From Planctomycetales bacterium (GTDB lineage Bacteria; Planctomycetota; Planctomycetia; Planctomycetales; Planctomycetaceae): a stretch of 6,431 bases of DNA. The translations under genes and the position numbers were made by a program. Of this stretch, positions 1 through 4,991 are shown in pieces (the first letter of the stretch is position 1; each line of letters opens with the position of its first letter). Location of the stretch: NCBI GenBank assembly GCA_020050375.1, contig JAGVKR010000151.1, forward strand, positions 1 through 6,431, given 5' to 3'. The notes below the pieces were generated by a model. It saw nothing but the letters and a program-made list of their open reading frames with translations. It did no database searches and was not told where the DNA came from.

Positions 1-50
1 GCTATTACCGGGCCCTCTTCGACGAGCTGAATCGCGCCGACAGCAAGTGA
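1..50 (+). CDS. C-terminal end of an unidentified gene (5' end outside window)
   Basis: The first bases read in one frame as YYRALFDELNRADSK followed by TGA at 48-50. The composition, with a hydrophobic/acidic helix and a charged end, looks like a genuine protein C-terminus. The family cannot be identified from 15 residues. The other two forward frames are less protein-like here. Non-coding sequence follows for about 220 bases, so this gene is not obviously co-transcribed with the next one. The coding claim rests only on frame openness and residue composition. Confidence 0.45.
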   Translation, partial: YYRALFDELNRADSK

Positions 51-270
51 GCGACAATCAGCCGCCGCGTCCCGTCCAAGCCGACGGCAGTGCGGTCTGT
101 CGCCGCTTAACGTCAACGACTGCAATGCTTGCAAGATTCAAGAACGCGCGGCTTACGAAACGTCGTGCAAGGCGGCGTTCCCGAAAGTGTTGCCACGCTT
201 GAATGGAATCGAAGCAGAGCTCGCGTCGCGATCAACTGAGCCGCATTGAAAGTGCAGACAGCAAGGTAAC

Positions 271-954
271 ATGAACATCACCAGCTTCTTCGCAAATCCC
301 TGGTCACGACTTCCGGATTCAGCACCGCTCGTTCTGAAGGACGATCTGAATGCGGTTGAAGTATTCAACCGAACCGCGAAGCCGCACCATGAAATCGATG
401 TGAAGCTTCTGCCCGAGCCCTTCTTGGGGCAGTTCAACGCCCCCGTCGTGCTGCTCAATCTAAACCCCGGATGGTCGCCAGGAGATGCAGAGTGGCACGC
501 GGACCCGGAGTTCGCCCGGCTCTCACGAGCAAATCTCAGCCATTCGAAATCGGACTTTCCGTTCTACTTGCTCAATCCACGGATTCAAGCTTCGCCGGGT
601 GGCGCTTGGTGGAGGATGCACCTTCGAAGTCTTATCGAAGATATCGGCTCGGTTAAGCGCGTCGCCAATCGGGTTCTCTGCGTTGAGTATTTCCCTTACC
701 ATTCGGCGAATTTCGATCACAAGGTTCCTGAGCTGGCTTCGCAGGAGTTTGGATTTGGATTGGTTCGGTCCGCGATCGAGCGACATGCCGTGATCGTTGG
801 CCTTCGAAGCATTGCATTCTGGCTATCCGCCGTTCCCGAGCTCGCCAGGTACGATCGATGGTTCACGCTTCGGAATGTCCAGCGCGTGTGGGTCTCGCGT
901 GGCAACCTACCCGATGGATATGACAAGGTTGTCAGCGCCATCAAATCGGACTGA
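271..954 (+). CDS. Orphan protein with uracil-DNA-glycosylase-like motif
   Basis: This is a 227-aa soluble protein without signal peptide or membrane segments. Residues 59-72 (VVLLNLNPGWSPGD) form a hydrophobic strand ending in NPG, the arrangement of motif A in the uracil-DNA glycosylase superfamily (GxNPG or similar after a beta strand). A second conserved-looking block is CVEYFPYHS at 137-145. A strand plus Arg/Trp segment (VIVGLRSIAFWL, 174-185) follows. I cannot point to a clear C-terminal HPS/HPA-type motif B, so glycosylase activity is not demonstrated; a non-catalytic or diverged member is equally possible. The ATG is preceded by a weak AAGG about 4 bases upstream. The gene stands alone between non-coding stretches and next to a toxin-antitoxin pair, which suggests accessory content. 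Coding status is secure; function is a guess from one motif. Confidence 0.8.
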   Translation: MNITSFFANPWSRLPDSAPLVLKDDLNAVEVFNRTAKPHHEIDVKLLPEPFLGQFNAPVVLLNLNPGWSPGDAEWHADPEFARLSRANLSHSKSDFPFYLLNPRIQASPGGAWWRMHLRSLIEDIGSVKRVANRVLCVEYFPYHSANFDHKVPELASQEFGFGLVRSAIERHAVIVGLRSIAFWLSAVPELARYDRWFTLRNVQRVWVSRGNLPDGYDKVVSAIKSD

Positions 955-967
955 CTTAGTGAAGTAG

Positions 968-985
968 GGCAGGCTCACGCCCGCC
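968..985. repeat. Short imperfect palindrome after the UDG-like gene
   Basis: The arms ggcaggc (968-974) and gcccgcc (979-985) pair at 6 of 7 positions around a 4-base loop. They start 13 bases past the stop codon of the upstream gene. An alternative overlapping stem is cgccc (978-982) with gggcg (992-996). There is no T-run on either side, so a classical intrinsic terminator is not supported. It could be a degraded REP-like element or a weak 3'-end hairpin. Confidence 0.3.
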
Positions 986-1242
986 GGCGATGGGCGTTGA
1001 CCGGCACGGCAGGTCTGCGGGCCAGTTGCTTCGACGCACGGCATGTCATTGAGGAATCGTGCGGTCACTCTGTCGCATCCGGCGAAGCCGAACAAGCACT
1101 GGGCGCACGTTTCGCGAGGCGCGTTCTTCCTGCCGCCGTGCGAACGGAGTGACGGGGAATGAAGCGCAGCCATCCGTTGACGCCGGCGGGACGGCAGCGA
1201 CCCGCCAACGCGCAATTCGATCGTCGGAGCCGGTGGAACTAT

Positions 1243-1275
1243 GGTTCGAAGGGGTCTTCTCCGGCCCTCCGAACC
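1243..1275. promoter_or_regulatory. Inverted repeat, candidate VapB operator
   Basis: The arms ggttcgaaggg (1243-1253) and ccctccgaacc (1265-1275) are inverted copies matching at 10 of 11 positions, separated by 11 bases. The right arm ends 16 bases before the vapB ATG and the element covers the likely -35 region. VapB-type antitoxins commonly bind inverted repeats in their own promoter with the toxin as co-repressor. Assigning that role here is inference from position and symmetry. Confidence 0.5.
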
Positions 1276-1292
1276 GTGATATCATGAATGCA
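1257..1292 (+). promoter_or_regulatory. Candidate vapBC promoter giving a leaderless transcript
   Basis: TATCAT at 1280-1285 matches the TATAAT -10 box at 5 of 6 positions. A poor -35 (ttctcc, 1257-1262, 3 of 6) sits 17 bases upstream. Initiation six to seven bases after the -10 would fall at about 1292, the A of the vapB ATG. That fits the complete lack of a Shine-Dalgarno sequence there. An in-frame TGA at 1277-1279 rules out an earlier start. The -35 lies inside the candidate operator. The -10 also overlaps an 8-base palindrome, TGATATCA (1277-1284). Confidence 0.45.
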
Positions 1293-1570
1293 TGGCCGTT
1301 GACATCACCCAAATCCAACTGACGGACGCCGAAAAGCGAATGCTCGCGGAAGCTGCCGAGCGAACGGGTAAACTCTGGACCGAGGTCTTGAATGAGGCCC
1401 TCCGGCAGTACGGTGGCGGTGCGTCAGCGTCTGTACAGAACGGCAATGGCCAAGACTCGCTTTTCGACCGCATGTCACGGCACGGTCTGCTAGGCTGCCT
1501 CGCGGGCGGACCGGACGACCTGAGCACGAATCCCGTCCACATGGAAGGTTTCGGCAATAGTGATCAGTGA
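1292..1570 (+). CDS. vapB: VapB-type antitoxin (DNA-binding, partner of the PIN toxin)
   Basis: This 92-aa protein has the two-part layout of a type II antitoxin. Residues about 4-40 (DITQIQLTDAEKRML..., then WTEVLNEALRQY) give a short strand plus two helices, as in ribbon-helix-helix-like DNA-binding domains. A Gly/Ser/Asn linker spans about 41-54. The C-terminal part, LFDRMSRHGLLGCLAGGPDDLS followed by TNPVHMEGFG, matches a motif I recognise from antitoxins of this PIN-toxin class (typically GC-GPPDLSTNPKYMEGFG). This part would wrap the toxin and block its active site. The start is fixed by an in-frame TGA 13 bases upstream. The gene overlaps the toxin by 11 bases, implying coupled translation. 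Autoregulation through the upstream inverted repeat is likely. The antitoxin itself looks intact. Confidence 0.88.
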   Translation: MAVDITQIQLTDAEKRMLAEAAERTGKLWTEVLNEALRQYGGGASASVQNGNGQDSLFDRMSRHGLLGCLAGGPDDLSTNPVHMEGFGNSDQ

Positions 1571-1919
1571 TCCGATTCTCGTCGATACCGGACCATTGGT
1601 GGCGATGCTGCACAAAGCCGACCGCGATCACCTCCGCTGTCAGGAACAAGCCAAGGAATTCGGCGGTCCGGTTTACTCTTGTTGGTCGGTGGTGACCGAA
1701 GCCGCGTGGCTTCTGAGAAATCTTCCCAACGGTCTGGAGCGGTTGCTCGATCTCGTCGCGTTTGGCGATGTGACGCTTCTCGATCTCGATTCGGGAGCGG
1801 CTCATTGGATGAATCAGCGTCGGGCAATGTATGGCGACCTGCGTCCCCAACTGGCGGACCTATCGTTGTTGTACCTGGCTCAACGTGAAGGCATTCGTCA
1901 CATCTTCACGCTCGACTGA
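1560..1919 (+). CDS. vapC: VapC-type PIN-domain toxin, shortened by an in-frame TGA
   Basis: The 119-aa product is a PIN-domain endoribonuclease of the VapC type, expected to cleave RNA using Mg2+ held by acidic residues. Visible are D9 in ILVDTGPLVAML, E47 in WSVVTEAAWLL, D100 in LADLSLLYLA and D119 in IFTLD, matching the usual four-acid set. Translation starts at GTG 1560 inside vapB (11-base overlap), with GGAAGG at 1543-1548 and probable coupling. The protein stops at TGA 1917-1919 immediately after TLD. Relatives of this class normally continue TLDRRDF..YR......F.LLP, and exactly such a tail stays open in frame to 1985. The frame is otherwise undamaged. The product may be inactive, partly active, or completed by stop-codon readthrough; nothing in the sequence decides between these. 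Confidence 0.85.
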   Translation: MISDPILVDTGPLVAMLHKADRDHLRCQEQAKEFGGPVYSCWSVVTEAAWLLRNLPNGLERLLDLVAFGDVTLLDLDSGAAHWMNQRRAMYGDLRPQLADLSLLYLAQREGIRHIFTLD

Positions 1920-1985
1920 AGAGATTTCACAGTCTATCGAGACTCCGCCAGCCAACCGTTTCGTCTTCTTCCCGAGAACACGTGA
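1917..1985 (+). pseudogene. Severed C-terminal tail of vapC behind an in-frame TGA
   Basis: Reading on past the TGA in the same frame gives RDFTVYR, then DSASQP, then FRLLPENT, ending at TGA 1983-1985. This fits the conserved PIN-toxin ending (RRDF-VYR----F-LLP) with the TGA in place of the first Arg. A single CGA-to-TGA change explains it. With readthrough, the product would be 141 residues, a normal length for the family. The tail would supply the last strand of the fold. Confidence 0.8.
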
Positions 1986-2066
1986 TCCGCCGCGATCGCG
2001 CTTCGCACGACTGCCGTCAACAACTTGCCAGCGCCTCCTTGAAGTAAGTCTGGCGGAAGCGATCCG

Positions 2067-3428
2067 CTACGGCGTCAGATCGACCGGCGGCGAAGTGCTC
2101 GAAGGCGTCGCGGTCGCCACGGAAACGGCCAGGCGATCGGTTTCGTTCATCGCGGCAGCCCCGACCAGTGGCAATAGCTCGTCGTCTTCCTGCTCGTCGT
2201 CGACGTAGACTTCGTCGAAGTCGTTGGCGTCGACGCTTCGGCGGAGCGTGAAATAAACGATCGTCGCTGCGGTCCAGAAGTAGCTGTAGACGAAGCCCAT
2301 CACGAGCGTCGCCAGAACGCACATCCAGCCACGGGCGAGCTGCGCGCCGAGGCTCGCTGATGGCTGGAAATGACCGTCGCCGAAATCGCGCATCCCGCCG
2401 ACGACAAGGTGGGGAGAGCCGGCCAGGAGCTCGGCGGTGGGAATGTATCCCTGTCCCCAGGACACTCCCCAGACGGCCAGGTGCACGAGAAACTGGGACA
2501 TTAGCCAGACGAAGAAGATCGAAGCCGAGCCGTAGACCAGCACGAGCGCGATCTGCCAGATGTAGTAGAGCGGGCGTTCGAAAACATAGTTGTACATCCG
2601 GCTCAGCCCGTCGAAGCCGTCTGTCCCTTCGACGCCGATCGTGGCGAACATCAAGGGCCAACCGGCAGCGACACCGATCAGGACGACCGCCATCATCAGC
2701 CCGAAAATGAGCTCCAGTCCCCACAGCGCGCCGAGAATCGTCTCCCCAACCCCTCCCGGGATCCGGCCCAGCCAACCGCCTACGACGCAAAGCGCCCAAA
2801 GCAGGCCCACTCCAACCAGTGGCAACAGAGGCGCCGAGAGATACCCGAAGAACCGCTTGAGGGTGAAAGCCAGGGCCCCGCGCAAGCCGACCTGTTGATC
2901 GCGGGCGAACTGAACCGCGGCGATCCGACCGATCGCCCCGCCAAAAATCGACCAGACGATCAGCGCCCACAACAGTCGGGTGGCCGCATCGGCGACTTCC
3001 GTCCACTCCGAGTAGCCTCGAAACAGTCGTGCCGCGGGCTCCGAAATCGCCCGCAAGGGGTGCATCACGATCCGCCAATTGCCGAGTGCCTGGAAAGCAG
3101 TCGCTCCCGGATGGTCGAGCACCCCGCGAAACTCCGACAGCACGTAGCCCGGGCCCCGGTCGTCGCGCGGTGTCACCGAGAACTCCAGCGACCATTGCCA
3201 GGGCCAGCGGTCATCTTCGGGAACGCGCTCCGGCGTCCGTTCCAGCACCGCCCGACCGAAGGGCAACTGGTCGCAGACCATCGAGCCGGCGGAGGTCAGC
3301 AGCAATCCCGCGGTCGCCAGAATCAGCTTGCGCAGGTCGACGGCGATCCAAAACGCGCGCGTGAGGTGCAGCCACGGCATCAGCCGCCGCCACGGAATCG
3401 TTTCCAATCGAAAGGGAGTCTCTGTCAT
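2067..3428 (-). CDS. Multi-pass membrane protein with acidic C-terminal tail
   Basis: This 453-aa protein has about six hydrophobic spans: roughly residues 35-52, 151-172, 197-218, 231-262, 287-318 and 366-395. The stretch between spans 1 and 2 (about 53-150) is a long polar, Trp/Arg/Pro-rich domain, probably outside or peripheral to the membrane. After the last span come basic residues (LRRS), then an acidic segment (FDEVYVDDEQEDDELLP, 404-420) and a Ser/Thr/Pro tail. By the positive-inside rule, the basic residues put the tail in the cytoplasm. I recall this architecture only as a planctomycete hypothetical membrane protein and cannot assign a function. No transporter or enzyme signature is visible. 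A perfect -10 promoter lies upstream. An AGGA (+ strand 3439-3442) sits 10 bases before the ATG. The stop is TAG. It converges on vapC from the right. Confidence 0.88.
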   Translation of the reverse strand: MTETPFRLETIPWRRLMPWLHLTRAFWIAVDLRKLILATAGLLLTSAGSMVCDQLPFGRAVLERTPERVPEDDRWPWQWSLEFSVTPRDDRGPGYVLSEFRGVLDHPGATAFQALGNWRIVMHPLRAISEPAARLFRGYSEWTEVADAATRLLWALIVWSIFGGAIGRIAAVQFARDQQVGLRGALAFTLKRFFGYLSAPLLPLVGVGLLWALCVVGGWLGRIPGGVGETILGALWGLELIFGLMMAVVLIGVAAGWPLMFATIGVEGTDGFDGLSRMYNYVFERPLYYIWQIALVLVYGSASIFFVWLMSQFLVHLAVWGVSWGQGYIPTAELLAGSPHLVVGGMRDFGDGHFQPSASLGAQLARGWMCVLATLVMGFVYSYFWTAATIVYFTLRRSVDANDFDEVYVDDEQEDDELLPLVGAAAMNETDRLAVSVATATPSSTSPPVDLTP

Positions 3429-3438
3429 ACCTCGTGGT

Positions 3439-3442
3439 TCCT
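3439..3442 (-). promoter_or_regulatory. Ribosome binding site of the membrane protein gene
   Basis: On the minus strand AGGA is followed by a 10-base spacer and the ATG at 3428-3426. A GAGG directly next to the ATG is too close to act as Shine-Dalgarno sequence. The spacing is slightly long but usable and supports the chosen start. Confidence 0.45.
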
Positions 3443-3497
3443 GCGGCCGGGCCCGCGAAAATCACACCGGTGCCGGGTGCTCCTGCGACGCGGCCGC

Positions 3498-3526
3498 ATT
3501 ATAACGGCTGCCCGCGGCGATGTTCA
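3498..3526 (-). promoter_or_regulatory. Sigma70-like promoter of the membrane protein gene
   Basis: Read on the minus strand, TGAACA (3526-3521, 4 of 6 to TTGACA) is followed by exactly 17 bases and a perfect TATAAT (3503-3498). Predicted initiation is near 3491, leaving a leader of about 63 bases before the ATG at 3428. It is the best promoter-like site in the window and implies that this gene is transcribed independently of the hydrolase gene upstream of it. Confidence 0.7.
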
Positions 3527-3543
3527 GACATTCGCCGACATTT

Positions 3544-3577
3544 CCGCCGGGGGCGCCGAAAAGAAATTTCCCGGCGG
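3544..3577 (-). terminator. Hairpin after the hydrolase gene, weak terminator candidate
   Basis: The arms ccgccggg (3544-3551) and cccggcgg (3570-3577) pair perfectly over 8 G/C-rich bases around an 18-base loop. The hairpin lies 15 bases beyond the hydrolase stop and upstream of the next promoter. No U-run follows on the minus strand; the only T-rich stretch is in the loop. It may slow polymerase or protect the 3' end, but intrinsic termination is not well supported. Confidence 0.35.
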
Positions 3578-3591
3578 CAGAGAGAGTCGCG

Positions 3592-4551
3592 CTATTCCGG
3601 GAGTTCGTCGTTGCCTGTCACGCTCATCACCCGGCTCGTCAGGTGATTCTGTGGATTGGCTTGCGCCAGGGGCGGATTGTCGCCGTCAGCAGATTCGGGG
3701 GGAGCGTCGAGGGACGGAAGCGACGCGAGGAACGTGTCGAACGCCGCCCGCTCTTCGCTCGACATCGGGTCGTTATGTCCCGCGTCCGATTTCGTGAGGA
3801 AGACTTTCGGCTGATTGGCGGCTTCGAACAGCTTGCGTCCCAGCTTGTAGGGCACGACCTTGTCACGTTCGCCGTGAATCTGGAGCAGAGGCCCGTGATA
3901 CTCGCCAATGATTCGCTCGGAGTCGAAGCGATTCTCGATCAGCGAATCCGCCGGGAACAGCGGAGCGTAGAACTTGGCCACATCGGGGACGGAGGTGAAC
4001 GTGCTGGCGAGAATCAATCCCCGCGCGCCATCTTTTGCCGCCAGATTGACCATCACCCCTCCGCCCAGTGAATGGCCCACGAGCACAATGTCCTCTTCGA
4101 GAATCTTCTCGCGAATCGCCAGCCAGCGGCGCGCGGCACGCGCGTCCTGCAGGATGCCGGCTTCGTGAGGAGCTCCTTCGCTGCGACCGTAACCCCGGTA
4201 GTCAAATGTCATGATCGAAAGCCGGTGCTTGTCGCGAAGCATTTTCAAAGTTTCCGCCTGGTCGCTCACGTTCCCCGAGTTGCCGTGCGCAAATAGGGCG
4301 ACGGCCACGGGGTTCTCGTGAGGCAGATACCAGCCGTGGAGCTGCGTACCGTCTTCGGCGAGAAACCAGGCATTCTCGGCCTTGATCTCGGCTTTCTTGT
4401 CCCAATTCCCCTTCGGCCATTTGACCGGCTGGTACACCTGAGAATGCTCGTAGACGGCCAGCGGTGAGACGACCGTGAAGGGAAGCGCGCACCCCGTCAG
4501 ACACGACGCCGTGCCGAGCCAGAATGTGATCATTGCGAGAGACGTGCGCAT
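3592..4551 (-). CDS. Alpha/beta hydrolase, probable membrane-anchored lipoprotein
   Basis: The 319-aa protein belongs to the alpha/beta-hydrolase superfamily, closest in motif layout to the Bem46/ABHD13-like group. The N-terminus has a short signal with lipobox LTGC (residues 18-21), so Cys21 is probably lipidated and the enzyme tethered to a membrane facing outwards. The oxyanion-hole motif is HGNSGN (89-94). The nucleophile elbow is GHSLGG with Ser161. The acid is Asp230 in HGERDKVVP and the base His259 in DAGHND. The triad is complete, so the enzyme is probably active as an esterase, lipase or peptidase; the substrate is not predictable. Residues about 282-319 form a Pro/Asn/Asp-rich tail outside the fold. 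GGGAG lies 7 bases before the ATG (+ strand 4559-4563), and a TTGACA promoter lies upstream. Confidence 0.9.
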   Translation of the reverse strand: MRTSLAMITFWLGTASCLTGCALPFTVVSPLAVYEHSQVYQPVKWPKGNWDKKAEIKAENAWFLAEDGTQLHGWYLPHENPVAVALFAHGNSGNVSDQAETLKMLRDKHRLSIMTFDYRGYGRSEGAPHEAGILQDARAARRWLAIREKILEEDIVLVGHSLGGGVMVNLAAKDGARGLILASTFTSVPDVAKFYAPLFPADSLIENRFDSERIIGEYHGPLLQIHGERDKVVPYKLGRKLFEAANQPKVFLTKSDAGHNDPMSSEERAAFDTFLASLPSLDAPPESADGDNPPLAQANPQNHLTSRVMSVTGNDELPE

Positions 4552-4558
4552 AACGGCA

Positions 4559-4563
4559 CTCCC
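4559..4563 (-). promoter_or_regulatory. Ribosome binding site of the hydrolase gene
   Basis: GGGAG on the minus strand is separated by 7 bases from the ATG at 4551-4549. This is optimal Shine-Dalgarno spacing and supports the start that exposes the lipoprotein signal. Confidence 0.7.
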
Positions 4564-4623
4564 GAGTGTTACGGGACCAGGAAGGTAGTGGTGAGGCAGG
4601 GGTGAGAGTGTTGAGGAGCGGGG

Positions 4624-4651
4624 AGAATACCGGAATCGCCCATCCTGTCAA
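4624..4651 (-). promoter_or_regulatory. Sigma70-like promoter of the hydrolase gene
   Basis: The minus strand carries a perfect TTGACA (4651-4646), a 16-base spacer and TATTCT (4629-4624, 4 of 6 to TATAAT). Initiation would be near 4617, giving a leader of about 66 bases. The site lies just outside the repeat-rich spacer. Confidence 0.6.
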
Positions 4652-4706
4652 GACGAGTGCGTACGGGCGGTTGGCGCAGTCTGTGGTTTCGGGGGGCGGG
4701 AAGTGG

Positions 4707-4734
4707 GGAATGCGGAGTTCGGAATGTGGAATGG
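4707..4734 (+). repeat. Heptamer array, left arm
   Basis: Four consecutive degenerate 7-base units read ggaatgc, ggagttc, ggaatgt and ggaatgg (consensus GGAATGN). The first 12 bases (4707-4718) are a perfect inverted copy of 4856-4867 in the right array. I associate this kind of GGAATG/GGAGTG heptamer repeat with planctomycete intergenic DNA; that association is from memory. Confidence 0.65.
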
Positions 4735-4770
4735 AGTAGAAGCGGCAGCCGTTACTTGACCCAACGCGTT

Positions 4771-4827
4771 AGCGAGGGACTGCGGCAGCGCCTTGCAATA
4801 GCTCCCTAATGCAAGCACTCCCTCGCT
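4771..4827. repeat. Nested hairpin between the heptamer arrays (REP-like)
   Basis: The outer arms agcgagggactgc (4771-4783) and gcactccctcgct (4815-4827) pair at 12 of 13 positions. The inner arms cttgca (4792-4797) and tgcaag (4810-4815) pair perfectly around a 12-base loop and touch the outer right arm by one base. The GCGAGGGAGTGC core resembles repeated palindromes found between planctomycete genes. It could fold as RNA from either strand. Confidence 0.6.
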
Positions 4828-4848
4828 CACCTTCGAGCCAATGCGTTC

Positions 4849-4869
4849 ACTCCGCACTCCGCATTCCAT
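4849..4869 (-). repeat. Heptamer array, right arm (inverted)
   Basis: Three 7-base units read actccgc, actccgc and attccat on the plus strand, which is GGAATGN/GGAGTGN in the opposite orientation to the left array. Bases 4856-4867 are the exact inverted copy of 4707-4718. Together the two arms bracket about 120 bases holding the nested hairpin. Confidence 0.65.
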
Positions 4870-4894
4870 TCGACCATTTGTGTAAAAATCTCCC

Positions 4895-4921
4895 TTGACC
4901 CTCCCCGCGAATCGCGATACC
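4895..4921 (+). promoter_or_regulatory. Possible promoter of the secretin-like gene, with palindrome
   Basis: TTGACC (4895-4900, 5 of 6 to TTGACA) is followed by weak -10 options: GATACC at 15-base spacing (3 of 6) or TACCAC at 17. Initiation near 4928 would give a leader of about 64 bases, like the other two promoters. The interval contains CGCGAATCGCG (4906-4916), a palindrome with one central base that could bind a regulator. Only the -35 is convincing. Confidence 0.35.
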
Positions 4922-4939
4922 ACCGCGCCCCTGTTCGGG

Positions 4940-4962
4940 CCCGCGGCTGGAGGCCGTGCGGG
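4940..4962 (+). other. Leader hairpin upstream of the secretin-like gene
   Basis: The segment cccgcggc (4940-4947) can pair with gcc (4953-4955) and gcggg (4958-4962), leaving a 2-base bulge and a 5-base loop. It would bury the GTG at 4956, which argues against that codon as start. It leaves the Shine-Dalgarno at 4977-4983 free. Confidence 0.3.
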
Positions 4963-4976
4963 TCGATTGGTGTTCC

Positions 4977-4983
4977 AAGGGAG
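4977..4983 (+). promoter_or_regulatory. Ribosome binding site deciding the secretin-like gene start
   Basis: AAGGGAG (4977-4983) lies 8 bases before the ATG at 4992. It selects this start over the in-frame GTG at 4956, and the protein then begins directly with a signal peptide. Confidence 0.7.
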
Positions 4984-4991
4984 TCGTTGCT

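Larger units (their letters stand above)
955..1291. other. Gene-poor spacer upstream of the toxin-antitoxin pair
   Basis: I see no convincing gene in this stretch. Short open frames exist on both strands, but they are Arg/Ser-rich and have no ribosome binding site. The left part holds a short imperfect palindrome (968-985). A 6-base stem (ggcggg 1185-1190, cccgcc 1201-1206) lies in the middle. The right end carries the apparent vapBC control region at 1243-1291, listed separately. Confidence 0.5.
4652..4894. other. Repeat-rich spacer between divergent genes
   Basis: This stretch separates the hydrolase promoter from the secretin-gene promoter. I find no credible gene; an open frame on the minus strand here only translates the repeats. 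It holds two oppositely oriented arrays of degenerate 7-base units and, between them, a nested inverted repeat. These are listed separately. Confidence 0.6.

Noticed and set aside
31..249. Stop-free plus-strand stretch with three Cys residues (NDCNACKIQ...TSCK)
   Set aside because: There is no ATG or GTG start early in the frame and no ribosome binding site. The cysteine pattern is suggestive but unsupported; it could be a gene remnant.
1043..1162. 39-codon ORF starting MSLRNRAVTLSHPAK
   Set aside because: It has no Shine-Dalgarno sequence, no recognisable motif and is short enough to occur by chance.
1177..1205. TTGACG at 1177-1182 as a -35 for vapBC
   Set aside because: No -10 lies at suitable spacing (accccg-like sequence at 17 bases), and it is too far from vapB.
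1305..1850. 181-codon minus-strand ORF antisense to vapBC
   Set aside because: It is a shadow of two genes whose protein motifs are clear on the plus strand.
1917..1919. TGA in vapC read as selenocysteine
   Set aside because: The expected residue is Arg, not Cys or Sec, and I see no clear SECIS-like hairpin directly after the codon. Nonsense mutation or ordinary readthrough is simpler.
2017..3195. 392-codon open frame on the minus strand overlapping the membrane protein gene
   Set aside because: It is out of frame with the membrane protein gene, very rich in Arg/Asp/Gly and has no domain logic. The other frame has clear membrane spans, promoter and ribosome binding site.
2895..3797. 300-codon open frame on the plus strand
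   Set aside because: It runs antisense across two real genes and their intergenic promoter, is Arg/Pro-rich and has no ribosome binding site. It is a high-GC shadow.
4707..4869. Heptamer arrays as a CRISPR array
   Set aside because: The units are 7 bases and directly adjacent, with no spacers and no cas genes.
4648..4923. 91-codon minus-strand ORF in the repeat spacer
   Set aside because: It translates the heptamer arrays and hairpin, and its product has no protein-like features.
4956..4991. Upstream GTG start for the secretin-like gene
   Set aside because: It would place 12 extra residues before a good signal peptide, has no ribosome binding site and falls within a hairpin. ATG 4992 has AAGGGAG at 8 bases.
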